Positions 1 through 10,145 are shown, numbered from the stretch's first letter. The stretch: 64,000 nucleotides of DNA from Caldilineaceae bacterium (GCA_019637685.1 JAHBVF010000003.1:186001-250000); one strand, 5' to 3'. Notes: generated by a model not told the origin, from the sequence alone. Made by a program: numbers and translations.

Positions 1-1
1 C

Positions 2-832
2 CTGGCCTATGCTCTCAATCGAGACGAGAACGGCTTTATCGCGTTGGGCGAATCGGCCAAACGCCAGGTCTGCATGTGCGGCTTCTCCGACAACCTGACA
101 CCCCTCTGGCTTTCCGAGGATGTGCGGGCAGCCCTCAATCCCTATGAGTACGACACAGCCAAAGCCGAAGAGATGTTGACCGCTATCGGCTTCACCCGGG
201 ACACAGATGGCGTCTGGCTGGACGACACCGGCGCACGCATGGAATTTGAGTTGAGCGCGCCGGCTGAGTACGCCGACTGGTCGGCCGCAGCCGAGAACAC
301 AGCCGAACAGTTGACCGCCTTTGGCATCAAGACTGCCTTCCGGGGCGTCAACTTTCAGCAGCACCCCATCGACATCAACGACGGCAAGTTCCAACTGGCC
401 ATCCGCGGTTGGGGCACAGGCAATCCGCATCCTTCCTTCTCCTACGAGATCGACTTCAGCTATCACAATGCGGCAGCCACCGGCGTCGGTGCTGCAGAAA
501 GCGGCAGCGTGGATAAGCCCGGTATGGCCTTCGACCTGAATGTCTCCACGGACAGCGTGGGCGATGTGGACCTGTGGGCGTTGACCAAAGAGTCCGGCAC
601 TGGTGGTGACGCCGCTGCCCAGGTTAAAACTTTGGATGTTATTGCCCAGGCCTACAACGAACTGCTGCCCCAGATTCCTCTGTGGGAGCGTTATGGCAAC
701 AACCCGGTTCCCAGCCGCTTTGCGGCGGGCTGGCTGCCAGAAGGCGACCCCATCTACATCAACAGCCCCTACGCCGACTCCTTTGTGACCATTCAGATTC
801 TGACCGGTCAACTGCACGGCGCGGGACAATAA
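2..832 (+). CDS. ABC transporter family-5 solute-binding protein, 3' part
   Basis: C-terminal part of an extracellular solute-binding protein of the oligopeptide/nickel (SBP_bac_5) type. The reading frame is open from base 2 and has no natural start here, so the gene begins before the window; 276 residues are visible. Support comes from the family-typical tail: a segment on extending the chain toward the next residue block (NPYEYDTAKAEEMLTAIGF), a lobe with RGWGTGNPHPSF, and an ending of the type AYNELLPQIPLWERYG. Proteins of this family bind peptides, glycosides or other solutes outside the membrane and pass them to a two-permease ABC importer. The partner genes are not in view. A perfect hairpin follows the stop. 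Confidence 0.85.
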   Translation: MAYALNRDENGFIALGESAKRQVCMCGFSDNLTPLWLSEDVRAALNPYEYDTAKAEEMLTAIGFTRDTDGVWLDDTGARMEFELSAPAEYADWSAAAENTAEQLTAFGIKTAFRGVNFQQHPIDINDGKFQLAIRGWGTGNPHPSFSYEIDFSYHNAAATGVGAAESGSVDKPGMAFDLNVSTDSVGDVDLWALTKESGTGGDAAAQVKTLDVIAQAYNELLPQIPLWERYGNNPVPSRFAAGWLPEGDPIYINSPYADSFVTIQILTGQLHGAGQ

Positions 833-893
833 GACAGGTTGCGTGCTGCACAGTATGTAGGATAGTCAGTACGCTGGAAATGGTTGGTCTGTG

Positions 894-940
894 AGGGGTG
901 AAACGTGAACGTGCAGGACATACGTTCACGTTTCACCCCT
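894..940. terminator. Perfect 19-bp hairpin between convergent genes
   Basis: Arms 894-912 and 922-940 are perfect complements around a 9-nt loop. It sits between the converging genes ending at 832 and 958, so it may serve both strands. There is no clear T-run. The arm contains GTGAAACGT, also found in the hairpin at 23831-23884. Confidence 0.6.
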
Positions 941-957
941 CTGCTGTATGCGGATTA

Positions 958-3900
958 TCATTTGATGACGACCGGCAAGAGCAATTTATGGGCAGCCTGT
1001 AGCTGAGGCTTTGCCAATATCGCCGGCCCATAGCGGACACTGCCTCCGTCGGCCTCTATCTCCTCCAGCCAATACCAGAGCGCGTCGTTGGCCGGAGCAT
1101 CCGTATCCTCATAGATATAGTCCCCACCTTGGGCCGGGATCAGCACCTCTGTCACCCGTATTGCCTGCTCTGGGTCTGCGCTGGTTCCCCGCCACAGATG
1201 AAAGCCCCAGGTTTCCAACTCTGCAACCGTATGCCAACGAACCCGCACACCCTTTGGGGTCCGCTCCCCCAGGAAATAGGCCAGCTTCACTGCCGTGGGG
1301 TCGATGGTATGAACCAGGGGTTGGATTCGTTGTAGCGGGGTCTGTTCGCTTTGCACAGTGGCGGTCAGCACCACTGGCGCGCGCAGATCCTCATCCGTGC
1401 GCAGGGTGAACCGCACATGCAGCGTCTGGCCGACAGGCAGCTCTGCCAGCCGCCAACGCAGTTCCCTGGTGTCACCCGTTCGGCTGGCAGCCGGGCCGAT
1501 CTCCGTCTCCATAGCGGTGACAGTTGTACTGGTAGGCAGACTGCTCTCCACCACTACACCTGTCAGAGGCAAACCACCCACATTTGTCACCTGCAAGGCA
1601 TAGCGAACCTCTTCGCCAGGCAACACCCCAGCACCTGCTGCCGGTTCTGCGGTCACAACAAGCGCAGCCGCGGCCGTCGCCACCCGTACACTGACTGTAC
1701 TGGTGGCGCTGGCCCTGCCATCGCTGACACTATACGTAAAAACATCCGTGCCACTGAAACCCGGCGCGGCCTGGTAAACGATCCGATCGTCGGCCCAGGC
1801 CACACTGCCCGCGGCTGGCCCCACCTGGGACAAAAAGAGCATATCCCCGTCATCATCTGTGTCGTTATGTAGCACATCAATTGTCACCGGCGCAGAGGCA
1901 GCCACAGCCACATCCGGTTGGGCCTGGGGCGGGTCGTTGACCGCAGCTACCCGTATGCGGATTGTACCTGTCACCGTCTGGCTGCTGTCGCTGACGCGGT
2001 AGATCAATTCGTCGCTGCCAAAAAAATCAGCAACTGGCGTATAGGAGACATACCCGTCGGGCTGGATAGCCGCCGCGCCAAAAAGTGGTCGCCCAATCCC
2101 CACCAGCCCCAAAGGATCGCCATCCGCGTCGAAGTCATTGGCCAGCGGATCGAATAGAATCGGTGTATCCTCGGCAGTCGTCAGCATATCCAGCGCGGCC
2201 TCTGGGGAATCGTTGGCTGGCGTCACTGTCACAAAGACAAACCCCACGCTCTCAAGGCTGCCGTCGCCAACCCGATAGGCGAAACGATCCGTGCCAAAAA
2301 AGTCTCCCCCCGGCGTGTAGGTGACACTGCCGTCTGCATGGGCCACCGCATCCCCAAAACGGGGGTGGCCCACAGACAGAACCGTCAGACTGTCGCCATC
2401 AGGATCAGTGTCGTTGTGCAGCGGAGCAAAGTTGAGACTGGTATCTTCCGTCAGCGCAATGCTGTCATCCTCAGCCTTGGGCGGGTCATTGACCGGCTGG
2501 ACGGTGATAGTCACCGTCGCCCGATCACCGCCTTTGCCGTTGTCGCCGACAGTGTAGCCGAAGCTATCGCTGCCCTGGAAGTCGGAATGGGGAGTGTAGG
2601 TGATGCTGCCATCACTGTGGAGAATCACGACTCCGTGGGATGCCCCATCCACGCCCAACACCTGCAATCCTTCGCCTTTGTCGTTCGCCAAAGGGGTCAA
2701 AGTTACGGGTTGTTCTTCAGTAGTAACAGCGCTATCGTCTGTCGCGGTCACCAGGCCCAACTCAGGCGCAACGAGTACGGTAACCCGGCCACTGCCCGCG
2801 GCGGCCATCCGGGTCTGTCCGCTGAGGGTGTAGACGAAGGAATCCACCCCGCGAAAGCCGGGCGCGGGCGTATAGGTAAATGAGCCATCAGCATTTTGCA
2901 CAACACTGCCGTGGGCTGGCTGACTGAAACTGACAATCTGCACACCCACGCCGTCGTTGTCCACATCATTGGCCTGGGGCATAAGCGCTACGGGCGTATC
3001 CTCTTCTGTCACGGCTGCGTCTTCCACTGGTTGAGGCGCGTCAGCCACAGCTCGCACCAGCACCCGCACCCTGGCGCTGGCCTGGCTGCCACTGCTGTCC
3101 TCAATCGTATAGCTGAAGCTATCCTCCCCATAGAAATTAGGCCGGGGCGTGTAGGTAATGCTATCGTCATCATTAGCAACAGCCGCGCCGTTGCCAGCCG
3201 CGCCCACAACAACCAGACGCAGATGGCCGCTCCGCCGACGGCCATCACCTTCCCTGTCATTGCCCAGGGGATCAAAGGTAATCGAATTATCTTCGTCCAG
3301 CGCGGTTTCGTCATCCACAGCCGAAGGCGGCAGAACAATCGGCTGCACTGTCACCCGTACCTGGGCTGTTGCCAGGCCGCCCTGCCCGTCTTCGACAGCA
3401 TAGACAAAGCTATCCTCCCCGCGAAAGCCGCTATGAGGCCGGTAGCGCAGCCGTCCATCCGCCAGAACAGTCACTCGGCCATTGCCGGGCTGCCCAAAGC
3501 TGACCAATGCCAGGGCATCGCCGTCCGGGTCGCTATCATTTGCCAATGAGTCCACAATCACAGGCTGCTCTTCGGGGGTAATAGCGTCGTCATCCCGGGC
3601 GGTGGGCGGATCGTTGATGGGCAGGACAGTGATAGTGACGATCGCGCTGGCGCTGCTGCTGCCGTCGCCTGCTGTGTAGGGGAAAGTGTCGCTGCCGTGA
3701 AAATCCGGCGCAGGGGTATAGCGAATGCGCTCGCCCGCGGCGTCGCGCACAATGACTGCGCTGCCGTTGGCTGGCTGGGCGACAGACAGCAGCGCGATGG
3801 GTTGGCTTTGGCTGCTGCTGTCGTTGCCAAGCACAGGAAGCAGGGCCGGACGATCTTCGGCAGTGCGAAAACTATCGTCTGAGGCAGTGAGGGTGGCAGC

Positions 3901-5460
3901 GCCCCCGGCTGCCACGACAAAGATCGAGACGCTGGCTGTGTCGCTCTCCCCCGCGGCGTCCTCCAGCCGATAGCGAAAACGCACCTCACCCACAAACCCA
4001 GGCGCGGGATGATAGATGGCACGTCCCTCCGCAATGGAAGCGCTGCCAGTGGCGGGCGGCTCGAGCAGCGAAGCAGTCAAGCTATCGCCATCTACGTCCC
4101 AGTCATTCGCCAATAGTTCCACAGTCACAGACGTATCGGCGGCGGTAACAGCAGCATCGTCGACAGCCACAGGGGGGTCGTTGACAGGCTGGACCAGCAC
4201 TTGCACCTGCCCGACAGCCGCGCCGCCATTGCCATCCCCTGCGGTATAGCGAAAGTTGTCGCTGCCGTGAAAATTATCCGCCGGTGTGTAGAGAATCGTC
4301 CCGTCTCCCAAAGCCCTTGCCTGGCCCCGGCTGGGCTGCTCCACAGCGAGGATGGCCAGCCCATCGCCATCCACATCGCTGTCATTCGCCAGCACAGACA
4401 GAATAACCGGTGTATCCTCCTGAGTCTGGGCGCTGTCGTCCTGAGAGACAGGCGGATCATTGAGTGCGCTTATTGTAATCCACACAACGGCCTCGGCGGT
4501 GTGGCCCTGGCCATCGCCCACAGTGTAGACAAAACTGTCTCCTCCAGAGAAGTTTGCTGCAGGCTGATAGAGAAGGGTGTTGTATTCGATGCTGGCACTG
4601 CCTCGCGTGGGCTGCGTCACCGCCAGCAGGCGCAGGCTGTCGCCATCAGGATCGCTGTCGTTGGCCAGGGGCAGCACCCGCAAAGGACGATCCTCCACAC
4701 CCCTGACCAAATCGTCCAGGGCAAATGGTGGACGATTTGGGGGCGGTGTGGCCAAACGACTCGGTGTCGGTGTGGGGCTGGCGGTGGGGGTGGGGGTGAC
4801 CGTCGCCGTTACCGTCGCCGTAGGCGTCACTGTGGGAATGTCGGTGGGCGATGGGGTGGGGCTGGGGCTGGGCGTAGCTGTGCTGCTGGCCACAGGCGAC
4901 GGAGTAGGCGTGGGTGTAGGTTCAGGCGCGCAGTCGATGGTGACGACGGCGTCGTGGGTTGTGCCGGATATCTCCGCGCCACTGATGGAGCCAAAGCTGG
5001 CCGCGGGATCGACAGAAAAACGCACGCTTGTTTCAATGCTTCCACTTGCGTCAGCGGGGCAAGCGGCAGCGAAGGGGATGGCCCCGATCTGTCCATCGGG
5101 CAAGCCAATACGGGCGAATGTATAGATGGAAATATTGAGTTTCTGGGGCTGCTCTGGCTTGACAAAGGCCGACGCACTGAACTGACGGGGCAGGCTGAAC
5201 TGCACGTTGTCCGCACCGGTGAAGGTAAGGACGGCGGTATCCCATTCCAAGGCAAAGGCGAGAGCATTGAGGGTGTGATCGTTGCCTGTGAAGGTCAGGG
5301 GAATGGCCACAACACTGCCTGCGTGGGTCTGCGCCGTGACCAGGACCAGATGGGGGGGCAGACGGGACGGCGTGTCAGCGTTGAGAGTCTGGGCGCGCTG
5401 CCCCAAAGAGAAAACGACAACAAAGATTGCGAATAGAAGAAAGAGCCGTTTGCATTTCAT
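958..5460 (-). CDS. Giant secreted protein with cohesin-like domain, eleven cadherin-like repeats and DUF11 domain
   Basis: A 1500-residue exported protein. I start it at the ATG at 5460 because this opens a clear signal peptide (MKCKRLFLLFAIFVVVFSLG); an upstream in-frame extension has no such feature. In order: a cohesin-like beta domain (about 30-175), a Thr/Pro/Ser linker (about 180-240), eleven tandem domains of 85-100 residues with the pattern DD..TxEDTPV..LxNDxDxDGD..YTPxxxFxGxDxFxYxxxD..VNDPP (tandem-95/cadherin-like, Ca-binding type), a DUF11-like domain (about 1266-1385) and a beta-rich C-terminal domain ending HKLLLPVVIK. Such proteins usually form adhesive or structural fibres on the cell surface. 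No LPXTG signal is seen. It lies downstream of, and in the same direction as, the other giant gene, separated by a hairpin. Confidence 0.9.
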   Translation of the reverse strand: MKCKRLFLLFAIFVVVFSLGQRAQTLNADTPSRLPPHLVLVTAQTHAGSVVAIPLTFTGNDHTLNALAFALEWDTAVLTFTGADNVQFSLPRQFSASAFVKPEQPQKLNISIYTFARIGLPDGQIGAIPFAAACPADASGSIETSVRFSVDPAASFGSISGAEISGTTHDAVVTIDCAPEPTPTPTPSPVASSTATPSPSPTPSPTDIPTVTPTATVTATVTPTPTASPTPTPSRLATPPPNRPPFALDDLVRGVEDRPLRVLPLANDSDPDGDSLRLLAVTQPTRGSASIEYNTLLYQPAANFSGGDSFVYTVGDGQGHTAEAVVWITISALNDPPVSQDDSAQTQEDTPVILSVLANDSDVDGDGLAILAVEQPSRGQARALGDGTILYTPADNFHGSDNFRYTAGDGNGGAAVGQVQVLVQPVNDPPVAVDDAAVTAADTSVTVELLANDWDVDGDSLTASLLEPPATGSASIAEGRAIYHPAPGFVGEVRFRYRLEDAAGESDTASVSIFVVAAGGAATLTASDDSFRTAEDRPALLPVLGNDSSSQSQPIALLSVAQPANGSAVIVRDAAGERIRYTPAPDFHGSDTFPYTAGDGSSSASAIVTITVLPINDPPTARDDDAITPEEQPVIVDSLANDSDPDGDALALVSFGQPGNGRVTVLADGRLRYRPHSGFRGEDSFVYAVEDGQGGLATAQVRVTVQPIVLPPSAVDDETALDEDNSITFDPLGNDREGDGRRRSGHLRLVVVGAAGNGAAVANDDDSITYTPRPNFYGEDSFSYTIEDSSGSQASARVRVLVRAVADAPQPVEDAAVTEEDTPVALMPQANDVDNDGVGVQIVSFSQPAHGSVVQNADGSFTYTPAPGFRGVDSFVYTLSGQTRMAAAGSGRVTVLVAPELGLVTATDDSAVTTEEQPVTLTPLANDKGEGLQVLGVDGASHGVVILHSDGSITYTPHSDFQGSDSFGYTVGDNGKGGDRATVTITVQPVNDPPKAEDDSIALTEDTSLNFAPLHNDTDPDGDSLTVLSVGHPRFGDAVAHADGSVTYTPGGDFFGTDRFAYRVGDGSLESVGFVFVTVTPANDSPEAALDMLTTAEDTPILFDPLANDFDADGDPLGLVGIGRPLFGAAAIQPDGYVSYTPVADFFGSDELIYRVSDSSQTVTGTIRIRVAAVNDPPQAQPDVAVAASAPVTIDVLHNDTDDDGDMLFLSQVGPAAGSVAWADDRIVYQAAPGFSGTDVFTYSVSDGRASATSTVSVRVATAAAALVVTAEPAAGAGVLPGEEVRYALQVTNVGGLPLTGVVVESSLPTSTTVTAMETEIGPAASRTGDTRELRWRLAELPVGQTLHVRFTLRTDEDLRAPVVLTATVQSEQTPLQRIQPLVHTIDPTAVKLAYFLGERTPKGVRVRWHTVAELETWGFHLWRGTSADPEQAIRVTEVLIPAQGGDYIYEDTDAPANDALWYWLEEIEADGGSVRYGPAILAKPQLQAAHKLLLPVVIK

Positions 5461-5508
5461 AGGGTGTGGCGCTGGCAAAAAAAGGGCACGGTTGTAGGTG
5501 CTTCCCAA

Positions 5509-5544
5509 GGGTGCAGGGGCACGGAATACCGTACCCCTGCACCC
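5509..5544 (-). terminator. Hairpin between the two giant genes
   Basis: Arms 5509-5524 and 5529-5544 are 16 nt with one mismatch around a 4-nt loop. It lies between the stop of the upstream gene (5553) and the start at 5460, so it may reduce read-through or protect the upstream transcript. There is no T-run on the minus strand. Confidence 0.5.
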
Positions 5545-5552
5545 GGTGAAAA

Positions 5553-8500
5553 CTAGCGAGAGAGACTGGGCAGGTGCAGCCAATATCCAGCACCTTCCAC
5601 CCGCAAGGGCACGCGGGAGCCGTGGATATCGCCCAGAGAAGCAGGCGCTGCGCCATCGAAGCGTACTACTGCCGTCTGGCCCTCAGCCTGCACGCCGCGA
5701 ATGGTGACCAGTGGACCGTCGCCAAAGGGTGTCAGGTCCGGCGAGAAGAGCACCACATCCAGGCCGCCATCTCGCTGGGTGGCAATGGCCTGGGTGCCGT
5801 CGGGGAGATGCAATTCCAACCCGTCGGGCAGGCCGTCACCGTCGGTGTCGTCGGCGTCAAAGACCAGGCCTTGAAGTTTCAGGCGGAAGACCGCAGCGGA
5901 CACCTGCTGCCCACCGCTCTCGAATTGGACGGGCACGGCTACTTCCGCGCCAGCCGCCGCAGCGGAAACCGCGCCCAGAGAGAGCACTGCTTGGCCCACG
6001 CCGGCAGCCGATGCCACTTGTGTAGAGCAGCTATAGCTCGCAGAGTCGAGCAGAATAGCGATCTGACAAGAGAGGTCCCCTGCCCCGATGACAGTGTCAG
6101 CATTGGCGTCGCAACCCACAGGGCTGCCGTTGAAGCTGCCCGTGCCGCTGTTGACCACATCCAGCCAGTCGCCGTTGTTGTCGCCGTCGAAGAACTCCAG
6201 GACCAGCGCGGGCAGATCACCGGCATCCACCGGGCCGTCATCGTTGCAGTCGCCCCGGTTACGCACGTAGACAGCCGCTGTGTCTGTGTGGCTGGCGCCG
6301 GGGCTGTCCTGCGCGGTGACGCTAAGGGTATAGTCACCCACTGCGCTATAGCTGTGATTGCCACTAATATTCGGGGTCTCCGCGCCGTCACCCCACGCAA
6401 TGTTGAAAGTATGAACGTCGCTGGTATCCGGGTCAGTTACGCTGCCAGCCACATGGAGAACTTCGCCCACGCCTGTGTAACGTTCGGCCCCGGCGTTTGC
6501 CACGGGCGGATCGTTGACACCGATGACGGTCAGGTCGATAGTCAGGGTATCTGTGCCGCCATTGTTATCGGTGACCGTATAGGCGAAGCTATCATCAGCA
6601 CTCTCGCCCTGGGCCAGATATTGGAAGACAGCGGTGGGATCGTATGTAACAGTATCGCCGCTGCTGCTGACAGCCCCCAGTGTACCGGTGTCGTCTACAC
6701 TGAGCAGGCTGAGAGTATCGTCCTGGTCAACGTCGGTGTCGTTGGCAATGACATTGACAGGCACAGGCGAGTCTTCATCCGTGCCGAAATCGTCCAGCTC
6801 GGCCACGGGCGCGTCGTTGACGCCGTTGATGGTCACATCGACGATGGCTGTGTCTGTGCCACCCTTGCCGTCGCTGATGGTGTAGCCAAACTGATCCGGC
6901 GCGGTGTCGCCCACGGAGAGAAAGTCGAAGAAAGTGGTGGCCTCGTAGGTAACGACGCCGTTGTTGAGGCTGACGACCCCCATAATGCCAGTGTCGTCGA
7001 TGGCCGTGACGGTCAGGTTGTCGCCGTCGGGATCGCTGTCATTGGCCAGTAGCTGCGCGGTCAGCACAGATTGGGTATTTTCGTCCACAGCCACGCTGTC
7101 GTTGCTGGCCGTGGGCGGCGCGTTGACCGTCACCACACCGCCCTGGGTTTCGCCGTTGGCGCTTTGGCCGTTGGCATCGCCCCAGGAGTTGGCGCTGAGG
7201 CCCAAAGCGGAGGGACCCGAGCAACCAGCCCCTACACTAAATGGGATCGTCAACAGCGCGCCGTCCGCGAAGGTCGGCACAGGCGTCTGGTTGGCAGGAC
7301 CAATGACGATCTGCAATTCACCGTCGGCGACATCGCTGCTATCTACGCCCAGTTGGAAGCCGGACTGTTCGAGGAGAAAATTATCAGGCACGCCGTCAAA
7401 ATCATCATCGGTCAGGTCCGGATTGATGCAGAGGCTGTCGAAGCTCAGGTTTACATCGACGGACGATATACCGGCCCCATTGGCGGTGAAGTTGATAGGC
7501 AGGTCAAAGCTTCCCTCGCTCTGCACCGACAGATCGTCGGGAATATCCAGCAGCGGAAGAGAGGAGGATTGGCCAGCATCGCTGATAAGGGCCAGGCCCA
7601 GCAGGTCTGTAAAGCTGGACACATCCAGATCGGGGATGAGTGTCTCCAGATCACTCCCGTCCAGATTGGCGCGCTGGATGGCGCCGTCGTATACGCTGTC
7701 GCTGTCGTGATCGTACGTGCCGTTGGCCCAGTACATTTTGCCGTGGGGGATGTCGATGTCGAACCCCAGGGCAACAGACGTGTCTGTGACGAGAATTTCC
7801 TTTCCCGTTCCATCCAGATTGGCGCGCTGGATAGAGTGGGGGGCCGCGTTTGATGTCCAGTACATCTTCTGGTTGGTCAAATCCAGGCGTAGCTTTCGGG
7901 GAGAGTAGCCCGGGTTGGCAATGACCGTCTGCCGGTTTGTACCGTTTGGAAAGGCGCGGCGAACCAGATCATTGTTATTGCTGGTTAGCCAGTACAAATA
8001 GCCGCTGTTGGGATCAAAGGCAATATCCGCGGTCATTGTGTAGCCAGCCAGGTCCGTATGGGGCGAGAAAAGGGTTTGACTGTTGCTGCCATCCAGATTC
8101 ATTCGCCCGACAGAGTCCTCGCCAGCACTGTCAACATCGACAAAATAGAGATGACCGTTGACCGTATCCAGGCCAATGGCGCGGAAGATGCTGTTCGTAC
8201 TTGCCAGGATTTCGACACCTGTGCCGTCCAGATTGGCGCGCTTGATATCCCGCGTCTCAATCCAATAGAGCTTGCCGCCCCCAGCGTCGACTTCCACATC
8301 CTGCGCGGAGCTACTGTCCACGCTGTTGAGATTCTGGAAAGTCGCGCCGTCGCTGCTGGTTTGCATATAGCCTACGCCCTGATTGCTCCAGAAGAGGACA
8401 GGAAAATCCTCGGCAGGCGGTGCTGCCACCGGAAAGCCGTCGTAGCGTACAAGCGCAATATCCCGGTTTGTGCCGCTGTTGTCGGCAAAACCCGCGGCAA

Positions 8501-9764
8501 GGATTTTGCCGTTATCCTGAATGGCGATGGAACCGATGCTGTCGAAACTATTGGGGGCATCTCCCATTGGGGTCATCACCAGCCCGCTGTTGCCAAAGCT
8601 GGTATCGACTAGGCCATCGCTGGTGAAGCGCATCAATGCGAAGTCATCGGACAAAGTGGCGGGATTGTGGGCGCGGCCAGCCACAACCAGCTTGCCATCG
8701 GGCTGGAGCGCCACACTGAACGCACGGTCATCAGTAGAATAGAAGACATGAGTTTGCCGACCGCCGCTGCCAAAAGTGTTATCCGGCGAGCCGTTGCTGT
8801 TGTAGCGGGCCATTGCCCAGTCGGAGGAATTAATCGTTGCAACGCCTACAGCCACAATCTTGCCGTCGTCCTGTATGGCAATGTCGTTGATATAGTCAGT
8901 AGAAGCGGTGAAGGCCGTGACAACCACACCGTTGCCATTGAACCCGAAGGAGGGGTCCGGGATTCCATTGCTGTGATAGCGCACCAATGCAAAGTCCTGA
9001 CCGGAACCAGAGAGCGTTGCATAGCCGCCCGCGATGATTTTGCCGTCATCCTGAATGGCAAGGGCATTGGCTGCGTCGTGGCTGCCCGTGAGTACTGATA
9101 TCATCACACCGCCTTGGCCAAAGCTGGTGTCCATATTACCGTTGGGAAGGTATCGTGCCACAAAGAAGTCATTACCACTGCCGCCATTGCTGACGTATCC
9201 CGCCACGACCAGTCTGCCATCGCTCTGCAGCGCCCCAGCGTAGCCCACGCCGTAGCGCCCGTTGACTACAGTGCGCCATAGCCCACCGCCGTGATAGGAC
9301 GTGTCTGGGCTGCCGTCGCTGTGATAGCGGGCCAGTGCCAAGTAATACAGGCTGCCTTGCACAGAATAGCCCACGGCCAGAATTCTGCCGTCACTTTGGA
9401 TCAGTACCTCTTGCAGATAATCCGCGCCAGGAGCAGGGGTGACAGCCACGCCACCGTTGCCAAAGCTGGTGTCCAATGAGCCATCCACGTTATAGCGCAC
9501 AAGCACAAAATCGATGTCTGGTTGCTGGCTGTACCCACCGACGATAATCTTACCGTCGCTTTGCACGGCCAGGGCCTTTCCCCAGTCGTGGTTTGGTCCG
9601 ATTGATGTAATGGCCTTCCCGCCGCTGCCAAAGGTTGGGTCCAGATCGCCATCTGCTGCCAGCGCTGACTTGGGGATACCTCCCGATGTCAGGGCCAGAA
9701 GCAGGGCGAAAACCAACCAGAAATAACCCCTTCGCTGTGCCGTACGATTCACTCCATTCTGCAT
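5553..9764 (-). CDS. Giant secreted multidomain protein: delta-60 repeats, YWTD propeller, cohesin-like, PKD and dockerin-like modules
   Basis: A 1403-residue exported protein. The ATG at 9764 is chosen for its strong ribosome site (GAGGAGG) and the signal peptide that follows (YFWLVFALLLALTSGG...ALA). Modules: seven delta-60 repeats (about 37-450; DTSFGxGG...QxDGKIxxxGY), a YWTD/LDL-receptor-like propeller (about 453-730; repeats such as GKLYWIE..RANLDGTG), a cohesin-like domain (about 735-880), two cadherin-like domains (about 880-1085), a PKD domain (about 1085-1165), a dockerin-like pair of Ca loops (about 1168-1245; DCNDDGPVDAGDL and GCDANADTVIGAGDL), a second cohesin-like domain, and the tail YWLHLPSLSR. 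It is probably a surface or extracellular scaffold or adhesin. No catalytic domain was recognised. Confidence 0.9.
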   Translation of the reverse strand: MQNGVNRTAQRRGYFWLVFALLLALTSGGIPKSALAADGDLDPTFGSGGKAITSIGPNHDWGKALAVQSDGKIIVGGYSQQPDIDFVLVRYNVDGSLDTSFGNGGVAVTPAPGADYLQEVLIQSDGRILAVGYSVQGSLYYLALARYHSDGSPDTSYHGGGLWRTVVNGRYGVGYAGALQSDGRLVVAGYVSNGGSGNDFFVARYLPNGNMDTSFGQGGVMISVLTGSHDAANALAIQDDGKIIAGGYATLSGSGQDFALVRYHSNGIPDPSFGFNGNGVVVTAFTASTDYINDIAIQDDGKIVAVGVATINSSDWAMARYNSNGSPDNTFGSGGRQTHVFYSTDDRAFSVALQPDGKLVVAGRAHNPATLSDDFALMRFTSDGLVDTSFGNSGLVMTPMGDAPNSFDSIGSIAIQDNGKILAAGFADNSGTNRDIALVRYDGFPVAAPPAEDFPVLFWSNQGVGYMQTSSDGATFQNLNSVDSSSAQDVEVDAGGGKLYWIETRDIKRANLDGTGVEILASTNSIFRAIGLDTVNGHLYFVDVDSAGEDSVGRMNLDGSNSQTLFSPHTDLAGYTMTADIAFDPNSGYLYWLTSNNNDLVRRAFPNGTNRQTVIANPGYSPRKLRLDLTNQKMYWTSNAAPHSIQRANLDGTGKEILVTDTSVALGFDIDIPHGKMYWANGTYDHDSDSVYDGAIQRANLDGSDLETLIPDLDVSSFTDLLGLALISDAGQSSSLPLLDIPDDLSVQSEGSFDLPINFTANGAGISSVDVNLSFDSLCINPDLTDDDFDGVPDNFLLEQSGFQLGVDSSDVADGELQIVIGPANQTPVPTFADGALLTIPFSVGAGCSGPSALGLSANSWGDANGQSANGETQGGVVTVNAPPTASNDSVAVDENTQSVLTAQLLANDSDPDGDNLTVTAIDDTGIMGVVSLNNGVVTYEATTFFDFLSVGDTAPDQFGYTISDGKGGTDTAIVDVTINGVNDAPVAELDDFGTDEDSPVPVNVIANDTDVDQDDTLSLLSVDDTGTLGAVSSSGDTVTYDPTAVFQYLAQGESADDSFAYTVTDNNGGTDTLTIDLTVIGVNDPPVANAGAERYTGVGEVLHVAGSVTDPDTSDVHTFNIAWGDGAETPNISGNHSYSAVGDYTLSVTAQDSPGASHTDTAAVYVRNRGDCNDDGPVDAGDLPALVLEFFDGDNNGDWLDVVNSGTGSFNGSPVGCDANADTVIGAGDLSCQIAILLDSASYSCSTQVASAAGVGQAVLSLGAVSAAAAGAEVAVPVQFESGGQQVSAAVFRLKLQGLVFDADDTDGDGLPDGLELHLPDGTQAIATQRDGGLDVVLFSPDLTPFGDGPLVTIRGVQAEGQTAVVRFDGAAPASLGDIHGSRVPLRVEGAGYWLHLPSLSR

Positions 9765-10118
9765 GGCCTTCCTCCTCAATGAACTTGCCTGTTGCACTAA
9801 ATAGGGAATGCAGGTTCCGCGGGGGGTGGCGGAACCATTCCCACCTTTTCCGTGTCTGGCTGCACAGCTCCCTGTAGAGAGTCGCGCCAGGGGGCAACCA
9901 GAGGCCGCTTTTGCCTACCCTATCTTCCCAAGCGTTTCAAATGCGTTTCTTGTCAGTTGCATACCTCCACCAGGCGGCATACCTGTCCGCGGAGAACCAG
10001 GCGCTATTGTCCGTATATGCCTGCCCCACAGTTTTGCATACAGCGCCTGATCACGAGCTATCCTCCTTCTGATCTCAAGCCCCTCCAGGACGCCAGTTCT
10101 GGCTGGTGAACACAAAAT
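9765..10118. other. Gene-free upstream region of the giant gene
   Basis: About 350 bases between the start at 9764 and the terminator at 10119-10145, both belonging to minus-strand units. It should hold the promoter and leader of the 5553-9764 gene. I looked for a riboswitch (cyclic di-GMP type among others) and for small genes and found none I could support. Only local inverted words are visible. Confidence 0.5.
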
Positions 10119-10145
10119 AGCGCCGATCCATAGCGGATCGGCGCT
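10119..10145 (-). terminator. Terminator of the MFS transporter gene
   Basis: A perfect 11-bp stem (10119-10129 with 10135-10145), 5-nt loop, followed on the minus strand by TATTTTG. It lies 38 bases after the stop of the MFS gene. Confidence 0.75.

Noticed and set aside
1700..4700. Regular about 280-base periodicity resembling a repeat array or CRISPR
   Set aside because: The period equals one cadherin-like protein domain; the repeats are diverged coding units, with no identical repeats or spacers.
4745..4930. Thr/Pro-coding tandem DNA as a mobile repeat (also 36236-36450 and 62195-62300)
   Set aside because: These are in-frame linkers of secreted proteins with degenerate ACGCC-type codons, not identical repeat units.
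5574..7052. Long plus-strand open frame opposite the giant YWTD protein gene
   Set aside because: It mirrors the codon pattern of the real minus-strand gene in a GC-rich repeat region, has no ribosome site and no recognisable domain.
9765..10118. Riboswitch upstream of the giant gene
   Set aside because: I compared the minus strand with the cyclic di-GMP and other common patterns from memory; the conserved core bases were not present in the right order.
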